Source: Patagioenas fasciata
Taxonomy: Eukaryota; Chordata; Aves; Columbiformes; Columbidae
DNA length: 64,000 nt
Direction: 5' to 3'
Assembly: GCF_037038585.1 (NCBI RefSeq)
Contig: NC_092522.1
Location: 50,071,661 to 50,135,660, forward strand
The notes under the pieces are model-generated. The model was not told the DNA's origin and made no database searches. It saw only the letters and a program-made list of their open reading frames with translations. This document shows, one piece after another, positions 14,601 to 29,600 of this stretch (position 1 is the first letter of the stretch; each line of letters begins with the position of its first letter). The translations under genes and the position numbers were made by a program.

Positions 14601-17600
14601 TTTCTCTTGATTAATCATGTAAACTTTTTTTTAATACTTGAAACCAAAACTAATTTATTTGCCGGAAGACTTGAACTGTTGCTATTTGGATTAGTTCACT
14701 GAAGGCTATCTTAAGGAAATCAGAAGAACATCTTTCTGAGGTTGAACAGGGACCGAACCAATCTCAGCTTGCAATCACATCACATACTGCTGCTTTTTGT
14801 TCCAGATTAGCCCAATACACTGAGAAAACCTGAAGTCTGCAAATGAGAGAACAGACTAGGAAGCAATGCCAAGATCAGTAAACCACCTCAATCCCCCCAT
14901 TCCCGATTCCCTGCCAGTTACACTCTCATCTGTCATTTTAAAACCACTTTTGACAGATTCAAATTTTGTGGGAATATAAAGCCCCAATTCAGTAAAGCAT
15001 TTGGGAATGCACTCAAATTCCACTTTAGTTGACACCAACGTACATCACAGAAGCAGGTCCTAAGTATGTAAGAGAGGTTTATCTTTGAGATCTTTACAAT
15101 ATTCTTACTTGTAATTCTATGTTTTCCTCAATCCAATTAGACTTCAAGCAAGTACATATTAGGAAACAGTCACAGAGGCACAACAAACATACACTCCCTG
15201 GGAGAGAAAGGATTTTTTGTAAACAATTATATTTTGAAAAACATAGAAAGCTCATAAAGTCTGTTTGGAGTCTGTCTAAAAAGTATTGCATCTAATGGTG
15301 TTGACTAATGTAGCTTGGCTTGCCAAATAGGTCAGAAGATTGAAATCCTGGAATGTTCAGAATCTGGGTATTATTTATGCTTTTCTGTCCGCATAGCAAG
15401 GGAGAAAGAATACTGAGTTGAAAAATACAGAACAGATTAAGCAACATCCTTCTGAAATTTGCGGGACCTTAACCGAGATACCTACACACTACTCTAAAAC
15501 ATACTGCTTTTTTGCATGCATGTGGCTAAGTATCCCTCAGGAAAATATGTGTAAATATATGTGTAAAATTGTTATAATACTATTACCAAGCTAATTCTTT
15601 TCCCATGACACTGTACAAAAGAAAATATTCTTGCTAAAGCTACTTCTGCCTGTCAAACTAGTTAACTAGTTTGCTGAGTATTTTTTTCATTATTATTCCA
15701 AAAGCTAATTAAGGAATACTTTATATGTATTTTGTGAAAGTTCATTTGCAATCAAATTGCAACGACTCTCTGGAGCTTATAATTTAAGATCTAAAATGAC
15801 TGTGCTCATTTTGTATCCATAATACTTTTAAAATAACTGAAAGCACTTAAAAATTGCAGGAATACACTTCAGTGCTTGACTTTCTTCTACCTCATCTACA
15901 GCCAAACTGTTCCTTTTACAAGTGGCACAAAAGATGTAATTAACTCCAAAGCAGATATTCTGGCATAACTGGATATTTTATGGCAAAGCTATAAAGAGCT
16001 TGAGAATGCCATGAATTCCAGTAGTTAAGGGATGTGTTTGTCCACCCATGCATCTGCTACTAACTTGGAGTTCATGTTTTCTGACATACATTTCATTTTA
16101 AAAAGCATTTAGCAGGACCGAAATTCAATCTACCAAATTCTAGGTGTATTTCCTTTTTAACCATTTTTTTCTGTCTCATCTCTGGCTGCACTGTTCAGAA
16201 ATGATGCAGTTCACAACTTTCCACCTGCAATACAATTTTTTCATATATTTGTATATTGAGAGCAATCTTAGAAGAAATGTATTTCTGTCTATAATTCACT
16301 AGGGCCTTTCCTGTTTGGGCAGTATTTTGTACGTATTACAGGTGAGAAATGATCTCTAATTGCACTTGTAAACAATCAGGGCCAGCACAACATAAGAAGC
16401 AAGACTGCAAGCCTGACTGCTGGTGCCTCTTTTTCTCTACAATGGCCTCCAAGTCAGACTGAGGGCTTTCTGGGCTCTTTGCCAAAACCGCAGACTGGAT
16501 TAAAATAGAAAGCAGGGAAGCATGCAACCTGGGGTCCAAAATTTAATTCTGACCTTATGTATAAGTTCTATGGGAGGCCTGAGCAAAGCAGAATGTTAAT
16601 CTATAATATAAGGGAGGGTAGAAGAAAACTAGAAAAAACTTAGAGAAAAAGAACATATAAAATCTCTTTTCTCTATCGTGAGTACATTTTGATATTTTGA
16701 AATCATCAATCTTGAAAAATAATTAAATCTTCATGTATAAATCCCTCTTCAGAGGGATTTGTTCTGGCTCAAACTACTACCAAAGGCACTACTGTGAATT
16801 TCAATAGAATAAGACAACCAAGTGTCCTACAAAATAGCCTGATACAACAATTTCAACTGCATTATATGAATCTTTTGTTGGTTTTTAGCAGAGCAGAAGG
16901 CATTCTGTGTCAGTGTAAGAAGTGCTTACATAAGCAGCAGGGTGATGTAACTTTGGAAGGTACCTGCCAATAGCCTGGGTAAGTCAATTCAAACATCACA
17001 CTGTTGGCTTCACAAAGTGACACAGGGATGTATGACACAGTGTCAGATCAGCTTCATCCTTCATATACTTCTATATCAACAATGTAAGAGCCGACAGTAT
17101 CTGTTCTGCCATAAGCTTTGTGAGAAAGTTACAAAATGTTGTGAACTACTTGGAATTAGTAGAATGACTGCTGGTAAGCAGTGTGCATTGATTAATATTA
17201 AGCATTTGGATGCAACACTCAGATTTATAATTTCATAGAATCACAACATAAATGAATCACATAAAGTCATCTAATTCAAACAGAATGAATCTCCAAGCAC
17301 TTTAGAAACTTGAATAATACCTGCAAGTGCACTTATAAACAAATTGTTTCACCACTTCCTGCTTATGCTTGGCTCCTTTATGCTTTTACTCAATGGCTTC
17401 CACAACAGACTTGATAAAATAACAATGCTCTCAATACTCACTATGCGCAATAATTTCTTCAACACAAAAATAAATCCCACATTTTTGCTGTTTTCCATAC
17501 TGCCTTCACCTCATTGCTTCTTTTTGTTACACAGATCTAACACTTGATCAGCTGCAAAGCAAATTTGTGATGATTTTGGAAAAAACTGACAGGAGACGTG

Positions 17601-20600
17601 ACTTTATCTGTTATAATTAATCAAATCATGAAACTGGAATCACACAGGTTTTGTTATTTTGGTCCCTGTGCACTAGAAACCAATGGATAGTACCACAAGT
17701 GGTTGATTTATGTTGCTATCAACAAAAAGTACTTTCATAACCCCAGCATGGACTGTTCAAAGCAACAAAGAATTTACTGGAAATACAAGCAAGATTTTCA
17801 GAATGAAGATACGTTAAGGTTCCAACCATTTCTAACTCTTTCCCTCTTAAGTAAAGCCACAACTCAAATAGGCATTGATGTGCAGCTGGTGCTGTACACT
17901 GCTAATACTTGGAACAGAATCCCAACCTATGAGATTGAAAATACTCTTGTATAATTAGATATTCAAGAAGAACCATTTAGATGGTTCTGCTGTAATAACA
18001 TCTAGGAACTTGCTTTTCCAAACGGATTAAAGAAGATAGAAAAGGAAAAAAAAAAACAAAACACACAAAACAGATTTGCATCAAAAACTCCTGAATAATT
18101 ACAGAATAGAGTGATCCAAAAGGTCTTCACTCCAGTGGACCATGTTAGGTAACAAGACATTTTTTTGGTTAGGTTTATGTTATGTTCATATTCTCCCACA
18201 AGTAGTAATACCAAACTTTACTTAATGTAGTTATTTTCATACAATTTATGTCCCAGAACACTATCCTCCTCAGGTAAAAAGAACGAAGCAATTTTGCAAG
18301 ACAGGATTCACCATTACAAATTTTCCATCAGCTGAAGCCTAGAAGCCAAATCAGGAAGAAATCTGAGACTAATTTGCTCACCCTAGGACTGCAATCACTA
18401 GAAAATGTCCTTCCTATTTTATGGTTTTTTATGCCATTAACAAATGTAAGTATTCACATGAACTGTAGCACATCAAAAGCTTATATATTTACCATGACCC
18501 TTGGTTCCTATATCTGAAAAAGCTTTATGTAGAATAATTTTCTTGAAAAACATTTATCCCAAAGTTACCATGAACATTGTATGTTACTCAATTATTCCAG
18601 TCCATACCTGCAAACCTGCCAGTTGAGCAGCTGACTTCCCTTTGAGGCAGAGAATGAGTGCCACAAATGCATTTAAGTCCTCCAGAGAGAGGCTACTGAC
18701 CTAAAATAGATGAAAAAAATAACACATTATCTGAAGGTTCTGAAGAGAAACTTCCTGAAAATTGGTTCCTCTTGCTGAAGCACATCAACCTTAAATCAAT
18801 GACCTCATAAAATTATGACCACCATGAATGCATCGTTTAGGAAAAGACACTTGCAGGGAACAAAATACTTACTTTCACAACTTTAGTGCATAGCCTATAC
18901 CCGTATATAGTATGTATACATGGATTTCCACACACCAAACAAAATGCCCACCCTTCATGTATTCCTGTCTCCTCTCCCTTGGAGTTTCTTAATAATAGGA
19001 AATTTCTTCAACTCTGTAACACCAAGCATAGCAAAAAAATTGAGATTTAAATAAAATATAAATTGCTTTATAACCAAGACCCAGAACAAAACCAACCACA
19101 ATGAGCCACAAGTGTGATGATCATTAGGATGACCTTCAAATGCTGACATGGTTATCTGTTGGAAACTTTAAAAATAATCGAAAATATTTCAATGTCCTAT
19201 TATAAGCTAAATTTCAGGATTTTATAAAACATGTTTGGATTCTTTTAGTATTTGACATTACATGTTAAAGTGGGAAGAACTCAAAACTATAAGAAAACTG
19301 AAACTAAAATGTTCAAGTGGGAAAACATAAAGGAAAAATCTAAATTAATGTCACAGTTCACTCTAATACTTCTATCAGAAAAGGGAGAATGGGGGCATTT
19401 ACTCTTGTGAAAAAGTATTCTGAGATTCTATAGAGGAACATGGTCAGCTCAGGAGCAAGACAGAGCCTCTACACCAGCTGGGTGCTTCACTGACAGTACC
19501 AGTCCACTTGCTTCCTCTTACAAGAACACTACAGATAATACATGTGCACCAAGACCAAATATCTGTTACAAATATTGAGGTTATAAAGAGGGCTCTAAGT
19601 GAGATTCATAAAGCATTACAATTCTTTATCAGTGCGAACTCCAGGGAAGGTTTCTCTTGCTAAGTGTGGAAATGCGCGTTGTGGGCTTACAGTACAGTTA
19701 AAAGGCTGCCTAAAACTCCACATGCGCTGAAAATCAAGTTGTTAAAAGAAAGGGAATGTTGTGTATATCCCATTTCAATCTCTTAAGAGTTTCTATTAAG
19801 ACTATTGCAAATCAAAAAGTGACAGAAAAAATGAAGCACAGAAAAATTAACAAAAAAAGTATTGATGTAAATCAATAGAAACTGAAAAAAAAAAAAACCA
19901 CCAAGAAGCCATCTACAATTACTTCATTCATTTATTTGGTCAGAACGACTAACCCATTCTTTCGTCCTCAAGATAAAAAATTATTCAACCACAACTGAGA
20001 TTTTTTTTAATCAGGCCTTGCTGCTTATCCCACTGTAAAATACTTTGCCCTCCATGACACTATTAAAACTTGCATAACACAAGTATGTTAGGGGGATCAG
20101 AAAAGTTTTAAGCTTTCAAAATGCTCCTTGGTATTCATTAACTCCACCTGGCTGCTAAGATCTGATAAAGGCCCTACTTTACCCTGCGTCACCTTTGTAC
20201 AGATGGCAACAAGAGAGGTTTACTAAACCTGGACATTTTACACATTACAGTAACAGAAAAAGTTAACTTCATCCACAAAACAATTCTTGATACTTGCAAA
20301 TTTTGTCTTAAGAAAAGTCAAAGATTGCTTGCAAGTGCAACAGCAAAGAAATCTCCCCAACAGAGGGAATCAGTCAAAAGGCTGATGAATGTCAATGTCA
20401 AAACATTTCTTTAGACAAATGTTATTCAGTAATCAAACTTGGTGAGTTATCACACTTCCATTGCCACATTTCTTCCAAAACTGTAAGAGTTTGAAAGAGG
20501 AATTTCCCTTTTCGTTGGAGGCTCCAAAGTTTGATACACAAACTCATTCGCTCCTTTCCCTAACTTTAAAGACACTTCTATTATTTTGTATTTTTTGACT

Positions 20601-23600
20601 ATTTTTGTTCTTAATTTGGAGAATATTTGAAAAGTACCCTCACTGAAAAAAATTACTCTTCAAAGTGACACTTGCTTTATATAGTTCAGATTTGCTTACT
20701 GGATTTAAAAAAAAAAAGGTTAAAAAAAAGCATCTGAAGTTTTCATTAAACACTTGCACATAAATGTTGAGGAAGCCAGGTGGGTTGGCCAGTATGCTGG
20801 TTCCTGCAAAAACCATTAGATTAAATGATAAGTAATGACATTTTTAAGACGTTTATTTTTCCCTCATATGAGCTGAAGAAAAAGATGTTAGCGTGCTTCA
20901 AGGCAACTTACAATCACTCAACTTAAACCACCTTTGGGTTAACAATCCACCTTCCCTCTCTAATGCAAATATAAGACTGAAGTGTAAAGTGAAGAATTAG
21001 GCCACAGTGAGACAAGCATTGTTTTCTCAACTATAAAACAAATGGAAGCAGTACAGCCAGCTCAAAGCATGACTGCTGACACTCTCATGTTTTCTTCTCA
21101 AACACCCCAAGAAACAAATGGACAATATCAGAGAACTAACCAAAGTTTAAAACAACTCAGCAGTAAAAAACATTTTAATCCAAATCAATTTCCTAGTCTT
21201 TCACAGAGTAGACCGTATCACTGCAACTCAGAGAATCAAGAAAATGGGAAAATGGGACAGGTGTTGAAAAACTGGTACTGCCATGAAAAATCTTAACTCA
21301 AACTAAGCCCTTTGCATGATCTCTCAATATATTATTCGCATTGAAAACACGGCCTGCAAAACTGTTTTCATGTCTGTTTTTTTGCATTAGCCATTGATTA
21401 CCAAGTTCTGAAAACCATATCCTTAACAAGCTTTATTTTTTTCAAAATTAATATTTATAAATATGCTCAGTAAATTCACATTTCTGTAGGTGTTGTGTCC
21501 CATTATTCCTCTGCTTAATGCCACTAAAGAAACACTTCTCAAATAATTCAGTAATCGTGCTATGAAAGGGTGTACAGGATAGCACAATAAATACACAAAA
21601 TAGTGCAAATAGATAAATAAATGAACCAGTGTTTTCATATGCAAACACAAAAAACACTCAAAATACATTTAAAGCTAAATACATGATATGTATCTTCCTG
21701 AACTGAAACCACAAAGTATGAAATTATGTTCAGTGAGTTTCATCTCCAAAAAGCTTTCCATTTATATTCTGCTGTACAGAAATTAAAGAAAAATAAAGAA
21801 CTATATGGATCATTTGTATAATTCCCATATGTCCTTCCTCAATGCATCATTTAAATTTGAGCAAACACATATGAAGGAAAAAGAAGGCTGCCAAATGTTT
21901 GGAATTATAAAAGAACTGCTACCTAATGATCACCTATAACTCAGAATTCAATGAGTAGAGCCATATCCTCAATTCTGCCTGGAAACTGAGTAGATTGACA
22001 AAATGCTGTGAAAAAGTAGGAGAGCTGACTAAATATTTATATTGCGTGTTTGCACAGCCTGCATAGTCACCTGAGGGAATGTCTTCTTTTGACAACACAA
22101 AGGAAACACAAAAAGAGAAGCTTTAATTTCCAAACAGGCCACAAAAAGTGGTGGAAATCCCTTAGTTTACACTGTCCCTATTAAAATGCTCACGGGGCTT
22201 TGTCATGGGCACGGGAGAGTTATGATGAACCACTGAAAATTATGCAAATGTTTCTTGAACAGGATGACACACATTAAACGGTGTAATTAAAAATACTGTA
22301 ATGCAGCACTATCATATTTGCTCAACTATGCCTACCGTAAAGATTAAGAGAAAATTCCAGCATAGGCTAGAAATAAACAGTTTATTAGTCAATCACATCT
22401 ATCATGGCTGGCAGCTGAAGAAAACGCAAGTGTCCCAGTTACCTGCATCATAAGATAGGCCAACAAGCAGCAGAATGCTGCAACAGGTGCTTCTAGAGCT
22501 TGAAGCTCTTCCATTTCATCCTGAAGGTGAAAACATGCCAGAAATGTTCTATACCGTTGCTTTTCCACATCAGGTCCTTTGGCAAACCACAGGGTTTTCA
22601 AACTAGGTGTTCCACCTGCAAAAGCAACCCATTATTTTATCTTGGCAGCAATGACATAAAATGTGCCTTCCTCATTACAATCCAAAAAGAAACAACTGAT
22701 CTGCTCTTGGCGCCTGCAAGAACCACAGAGTTGAAAATGAAGTGTATTTGATAAAATCTGGCATTTGAAAAAAAATAAATTAAGGCCTGTAATTTAAACA
22801 AATTGTGTTGAATAGAGGCACATTTAAGCACAGTGGCCTAAATTCAATTGTTACACCACCACAGACAACTTTCAGACGTCAGGCTTTTAACCTCTGCAGG
22901 AGTAGTTTGCCTACAAGTACGTCCTTTCCCGTGGGGATCCATAGCATTGAGTGAGGTCTAGTTCATCATAAAATAGTTAACCCGCAGAAAACAACTATAT
23001 TTGTTTCTGCTTTCTCTCTCCTAGAGCTGGTGTACCAGGGTTCCTTGAGGGATCCTTGCATCACCTGGTCTAATGAACAAACTGGTCACCTCTGCTATTG
23101 GCTGGCAAACACACATTCTCCACAAAACACTGTGCTGGTATGACTCCTCCGCAGCAGGTCCACCAGCAAGTCTGGGAACAAAAATCAAGGCTATCTGGTA
23201 TTTTGCAGTTCCTTGGCTACTGTATGAAACACTGCTGCACACACACAAACACACACACACCTGTCATCAGTTATGTATAATATATCTTTCCAGGCTTTCT
23301 ATAGTATCATTCACCCTGGTCTCTAAAGCCTTAATACTTACCTCCCAACTTGTGACACGTGAACTAATGTAAAATTCGTTCCCCATTTAAATTACATTCA
23401 ATCCATTATCAAAATAAACACTAATGAAATAACAGCACAGCTAAATGGTTATGCTTGAGAATCCAAATTAAAGACAGAACTCTTCCATAAAGTACTGCTG
23501 CTTCTGTAGTTAAATAAAACGAGGTGTGAATTATAAGTGTGTACTAATTAAACTACATTTGGTAACACCTTTTCTTTTTTGTGTGACATGCAGCAACTGC

Positions 23601-26600
23601 AGTCCAGTTAGAAACACTTGGTGGTAATAAATGGTTAAAGTGACAAGGTGCTGAAATCTACATAGACAATATTTATTTAGTCAGGAAAGCCCATTAACCA
23701 AATGGTACTAATTCATTAGAGAGGGGGAAGAGAAGCTGGTATTTTCTTTCTTCATCTCCCTGATGGATGCTTCTTTTACTATTTTTAAGCCTAAGTCTCT
23801 CATCAAACACTTTAACCATGTAAAGATCTACCATCATACAATCTGTAAGTTTTTAACCTGATTTTGTAGGGAAATATATATATATATTAAGAAAAAAATA
23901 CCAGTTGCTTATTTGGAGGTAGGAAAGCACGTTAGTGATAACACAAATACTGGCAGCAAGAGGGCCAGTATGGAGAGCACAACAGGGCTCAGATTACTGG
24001 TTTTGATACTGGTAATTGCTGCCTTAAGAAAAGTCAGCAGAGACTTTTCTAAGAAAAGCAAATATAACATGCATAAAACCAAAACAAAGCCAACATTTCC
24101 TACCAAGGCTAAGCAACTTTAATGTGCAACTTTAATTTTTATAGAAAAACGATTTTACTCAAATCGTTTTGATGGTTTCTGCTTTCCAGAAGGTTCCAAA
24201 TCAGCTGCATACGAAGAAATACGCCAAGAATCTGTTAAAGGAAAGTACTCCTTCCATCTGTACTTTTTTTTTTTAATTAATTGCATCCAGGGGTATACCT
24301 ATTAATAGAAATCCCTCTTTCTTCAGACTAAAACCATGAAACTACATCAATAATCAAGATTTCATATCTATATTGAGAGAGCTTAACAAAAAATTCAAGA
24401 CATCTCTTCCATAAATAGTTTCTTATACTTTCAGAAACAACATCTACTTGCGCCTGGGAAAAAGAGGTACTGATGAATTATGAGTTATTCACTCTGGGAA
24501 AGAAAACTCGACGCTATCTCCTTTTGGAACATATCAACCAACAGCATTATTTTTCAGAAAAGATCTCTTCTGCAAGTAATTACATTCCATGTAATACCAA
24601 AGAGCAAGCCATTATATTAACCCTTAAATGAAAGTAAAACAAAGAAACAAAGACACTGAAGTTTAATGACTCTCCCATCATGCGCAGTCAACAATAGAGC
24701 CAAGATTCACTTACAATAGACTCTCGAAACTCTTACATCCTCACTACATACTTTACAGCATTAGAAAACATTGCTGAAAGAGAGAAATTTACTTGGGCAG
24801 GGAGGAGATATATTTTGCTTTCTGAACACATTCAAATATTTACTAAATTAACATTAAAAAAAACCAAACAAAATAATAACAAACAACTGAGTAACAAAAT
24901 GGAAACAGAGCAAAACATACTTAAATATACATAATTGATACTTCTTTACTGTAAAGATTAGTCATGAGAAAATTATCTGTCCTGCTGGGGTCGTAGAAAC
25001 CACAAGTTCCTATGAATTACAAAGAGATACTCAAACACTTCATATGCTTATGGTTATTCTCAACACGCACAAAATTGTGTGAAAACTGTATTCAGTTAAC
25101 AGAAAAAGTATTGATGGAATTATTTTTTTCCTTTTTCCTTTTTGACTCACGTTTAAAGACACTGTGATATAGAAAGCATCGTGATAAATGAACACTTCAA
25201 GATAATATATATTATTTAATTTGTTTGAATGTCAATAACTGATTCATGAATATGCAATGCATGCAAAAGTTGTGGAATGCTATGTTATTGTAGAAGTCAA
25301 GGCTTACATAAAGGTGATACTCACAATCATTTATAAAAACGTACTTGCTGGGAACACTCAACATGACCTTGTCAACAACTGTGGCCAATTTTAAAGATGC
25401 CATAAACCCAAAAGTCAATTAAATCTGACCATTAAAGAAGCATTCCAGAGATGGCATTTTGAAAATCAGTATATTCAGGATATATTCCTGTAAGATGCAA
25501 TGATTAGAATAACGAAAGAACATCCAAGCTCCTGTGGTATGAAGCTACAATATCCTACACATTTTCAAAAATAAAATGAAAACCAGAATTCATACATTTC
25601 CAGTAAAGACTTTAAAACTTCCTCCATTCCATTTAAACCGCACACATGTCAAATAGATCAGCTATGTTCACAACATATGGATATTAACCAGTATTTTCTT
25701 GGATCACAGATCTTCTGGAAAAATTAATTTCTCAGAGACTTCTTTCTACGAATTTAAGTGCTACTCTGCCAATGTGTGGGAAACATCATGATCACATTCA
25801 TTCAACTGAAAGGAAACATTCCAGAAGGGAGAGAGACAGAGAATGACAGCAAAAGCAGATGCTAATTCAGAAGACGGTCTCTCAAGAAAAATACATATTC
25901 ACAAAACAGACTATATTTTAAATATATTTCAAGCTATAATCTTAGAGCCTTTAGGATTCAATATTTCATTTTTTTAAAGAAAGCTAACATTCAGTCTCTC
26001 ACCTGAAAGTTTTTTCACATGCAAGACAGTTTTGCTGTTTGATACACACACAAAAAAACAGTGGGAATTCTACTGTTTTTTGACGATCAATGTGAAGTTT
26101 AAATATTTCTGGTTATGCACATTACAGTTCAAAGTTCATATCAAATATTCTTTCTTCAGATTTTTTAATCTAAATCAAATCCAACAGTCGAGATTTCCCA
26201 TATATTCTCTGTACACTTCTAAAGAAGTCACGATTATGAAATTACCATTTTTAGCAAAAATGATAAAACAAAGACCCTTCCCAGATTAAATGCACCTGTG
26301 ATTTTTCAAATAGTTTCTGGTAAGGTTTCTTCTCATTTTTGAGTAACCTGATCTTGTTTGACAGCTTTGAACTCTAACTTCCTATAACAACTTCTTTAAA
26401 TTTAGCTCTAAATATGATCTCTGTCTGAAAAATGTGATGCGCTGTTGAGAACCTTATTTGGTGAATTAGAAAGTCATGCTGTGGAAACTAAAAGATGCAT
26501 GAGCGAATGTAAGGCATACAAATATGGACTGCAAAAATTTTAGAAAAATATTTGTTCACTGAAGGAATGACAACAGAGCACTAAAAATAAACACTGGTAG

Positions 26601-29600
26601 TCTTCCTCCCCCTTTTTAATAGTCTGCTTGAACAGCCTTTCATTACTTAGTAAAGATTATGTCTGAGAAGATGTTTTTATAAACTCCTCCTATGTGGTTG
26701 CTATAAACAAACACAGACAGTGATTTTAAATTCTGCTTATTGTCAACATGAAGGTGGGTTCTACGTGGAGCATGTTTGCAGAGCAGTAGAACCAGAGTAC
26801 ATTAGATTAAGTGGATTCTTCTCCAGAAATGGAAGAAGGTACTATGCTATCAGGGAAGGCAAATTTCACAACCATAAATACAATATATTTGCCACGCAAA
26901 CTGAAATGTAACTACACAGGTATGGTTTATGCTTTGTTGAGCTTTTGTTTGCTTGTTTTACAAATGCATGTTCCCAGATCACTGTATGCTGCAATAGAAC
27001 AGTTGTACAGGACAGACTTATCAATTTTTACCCTGCATATTCATATCCATTTTGAAAATTTCACAGCAATTTCATGCTATCATCAAATCAATTAGATAAT
27101 CACTGTCCTAATACTGTACCAGGGTACTGGACAGTGAAACTACCGTATATCAAATGAAATCTTGTTTGTACTTTGTCTGTATAGCTCATTTCTTTCTTAC
27201 TTCCTTGTAAATACTACACATTCCTCATAACACTAATTTCACTAAGAGTGTTCACAAATGTGTCCTTTACCAAAGGAAAGAAGATAAAAGCACACAAAAC
27301 ACTGGATGCTTAACACAGTAGTAAAAGCTTAACAGAAACAGATAGCCTAATCATTTTTTTTATTGAAAGAGGTATTCTCTTTTTGGGTTGTCACAGGTGA
27401 TCTAAAAATGGCCCTATTTTATATTCTCTGCCAGTCTCATTAACACATTCTCTCAAACAGCTTAACAGGAGAATTTTAATATGGCCCTATACTCCATTTA
27501 CCCTGGCCTCAGAACAGTATTTAGAACGTCAAATAAATTGTTCACATTTTAAAACTGATGTTTGAATTAGCACTGGCTTTAACAAGACATAGTAATAACA
27601 GATAGCTCCAAGCTGAATCCTATTATAATTACATACAGTAATTAAAAACAATGACAGGCATGCAGCATTTCTACTTTAGCTCCCTGTTCTCCACAGTCCT
27701 TTGGATCCCATTTCAAACATGTGATGATGGATTGCCTAACCTCATTTTAGTGATGTAGTTGTTTCAGTTCAGATTTAAACACATTTTTATTCTACCTGGT
27801 ATAGAAGGTTGTACAGGTTGAATCAGCTCTGGCTGCCGGAGAGGATTTCCAAAATAGACAAACCACTCTTTTACCACAGGATAGTCTCCATCTAAAAAAG
27901 ACAGAATTGCATCAGTAAGTCAAATGCAAGTATTAACACTTGTGTAAAAGTTGGAAGCAGTGGTGATCAGGATTCTCAAGTATCATAATAGAAGGCACTT
28001 CTTAATGACTTGCTTGCTCAGCTTCTTTAAAAACAAACCAAGAAAAATGAGTTTTAGTATCTTTACGACAAATCATCAGAACAAAAGAAGAGAGTTTGAA
28101 TTATGTACTAGAAACATGAGTCTGGTGCTGGTAATTGCAGCCAAAAATGTAAGTACAAGAGTGTGGATGGAAAGCATTCTAAAACAGCTTTCAGCCAGTT
28201 TTAGGCCTTCCAATTCCAAGGCAGTTCAGGAAGCTGTGGAGGCATCTGGCATAGCTTAGGGATCTACATGAGCTACCTCAGTCTCTCAGAGCTGCCACAC
28301 TGCCACATATGCAGCCCTTAATATGATTCTCCTCCCAACTTGCCCTGACATTTCCTGTGTCAGGGTCTGAGACAAAATCTTTATAAGGAGCTTTGATGGC
28401 AATTTGAAAGCTGACAGCAATGGAGTCATCCCACTGTCAGATGCAGAGCTTTTACAGCCCATTGTTCCAGATCTTTTATCTAGTATAAAGAGATTGCTTA
28501 TGCATAATAGCTCAAGCAGCTTTCACCCCTCTAACCTCTACTCTGCCCTGCCTGCCCACCCCCTGTAAAAAGTAGGGTGCCACTTAAATGAGAAATTTCA
28601 CTACTTGAGTTGTGCATCTAACTACTTAATGCTTAAAAAAAAAAAAAACCAACTCAGAAAAAAACACGATCAGAAAAAAACTCAAGCATTTAAGAATTTT
28701 TGAAATGCAATCTATCCAATTTTCAATAGTCAGCTTGTAATCATTCCAAGGCAAGTATTCATAAAATTATCTAGAAACATGACTGTTGTTACAAATGTTG
28801 CTTCTGCCTTTTGTCCACATTTTGCTTATGGCAACCATGTCATAATGCCCTAATTTCCACCCTCTGTAATTTGGTAAACAGCAAGAAGTAAACAGATTTA
28901 GCCAGTCCTGGGCATGCAGAACAGTGTTTTCACATCTTTTCCAGGCAAATCTCAAAGCTTTTTTCCTCCTTCCCTTGACTCTTTAGAGATTCAGAGAATA
29001 GCTTCTCTAATTCCTAGCTCTCAGCCAGTGCTAAAGCCACTGTTCTTAAAAATTCTGGCCTTTTATCATCAATGCCAACCACCCTGCACTTTACTGCACA
29101 AGTATTTCTGATGCCACATTATGAACCCTAATCAAAAACTTCACCTAGCTTAAAACAAACCAAAGAAATTTCTCCCAACACTCTCTTTCCCTTCCTTCCA
29201 CCACTCCAAAGTGTATGGTCACATTAATTTCCTGATCTCGTTCATAGCTCAACACTGCAAATGGCTGCTGGCATGAATGAACAAGTAGTGTGCTATGGTG
29301 CAAGAGCAGAAATTGCCCAGACAGAGTTCTAGTGTCAGGGGTAAGAGAGGGGTAAAAGAACATGATAAAATCTGCTTCTTCCTTCCTTACTGCGGACCTG
29401 CAGCACAAACTCCTAACAAAGGTGAGGGACTGAAGAACCAACAGCTGGACCATGAGGTACAGCATTGCACCTGGCTTGCTGTACTTCACTGTTCAAAACC
29501 TGATGACATTAAGAATAAAACAAAAAATGTCTAAACTGAGGGGGGGGAAAAAAGCCTTAAACTGCATATTCCTGTAGCTGAATAGTCTCCCATCCTGACT

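Larger units (their letters stand above)
2645..18607 (-). other. FAM120B: FAM120B intron 6 (about 16 kb)
   Basis: This is long AT-rich intronic DNA with many short spurious ORFs. Recognisable contents are a CR1 3' end at about 14003-14072, a weak CR1 remnant at about 17234-17300, a GC-rich patch at about 13080-13330 that I cannot identify, and a perfect 20-bp palindrome at 15654-15673. I saw no exon-like blocks with splice sites. Confidence 0.7.
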
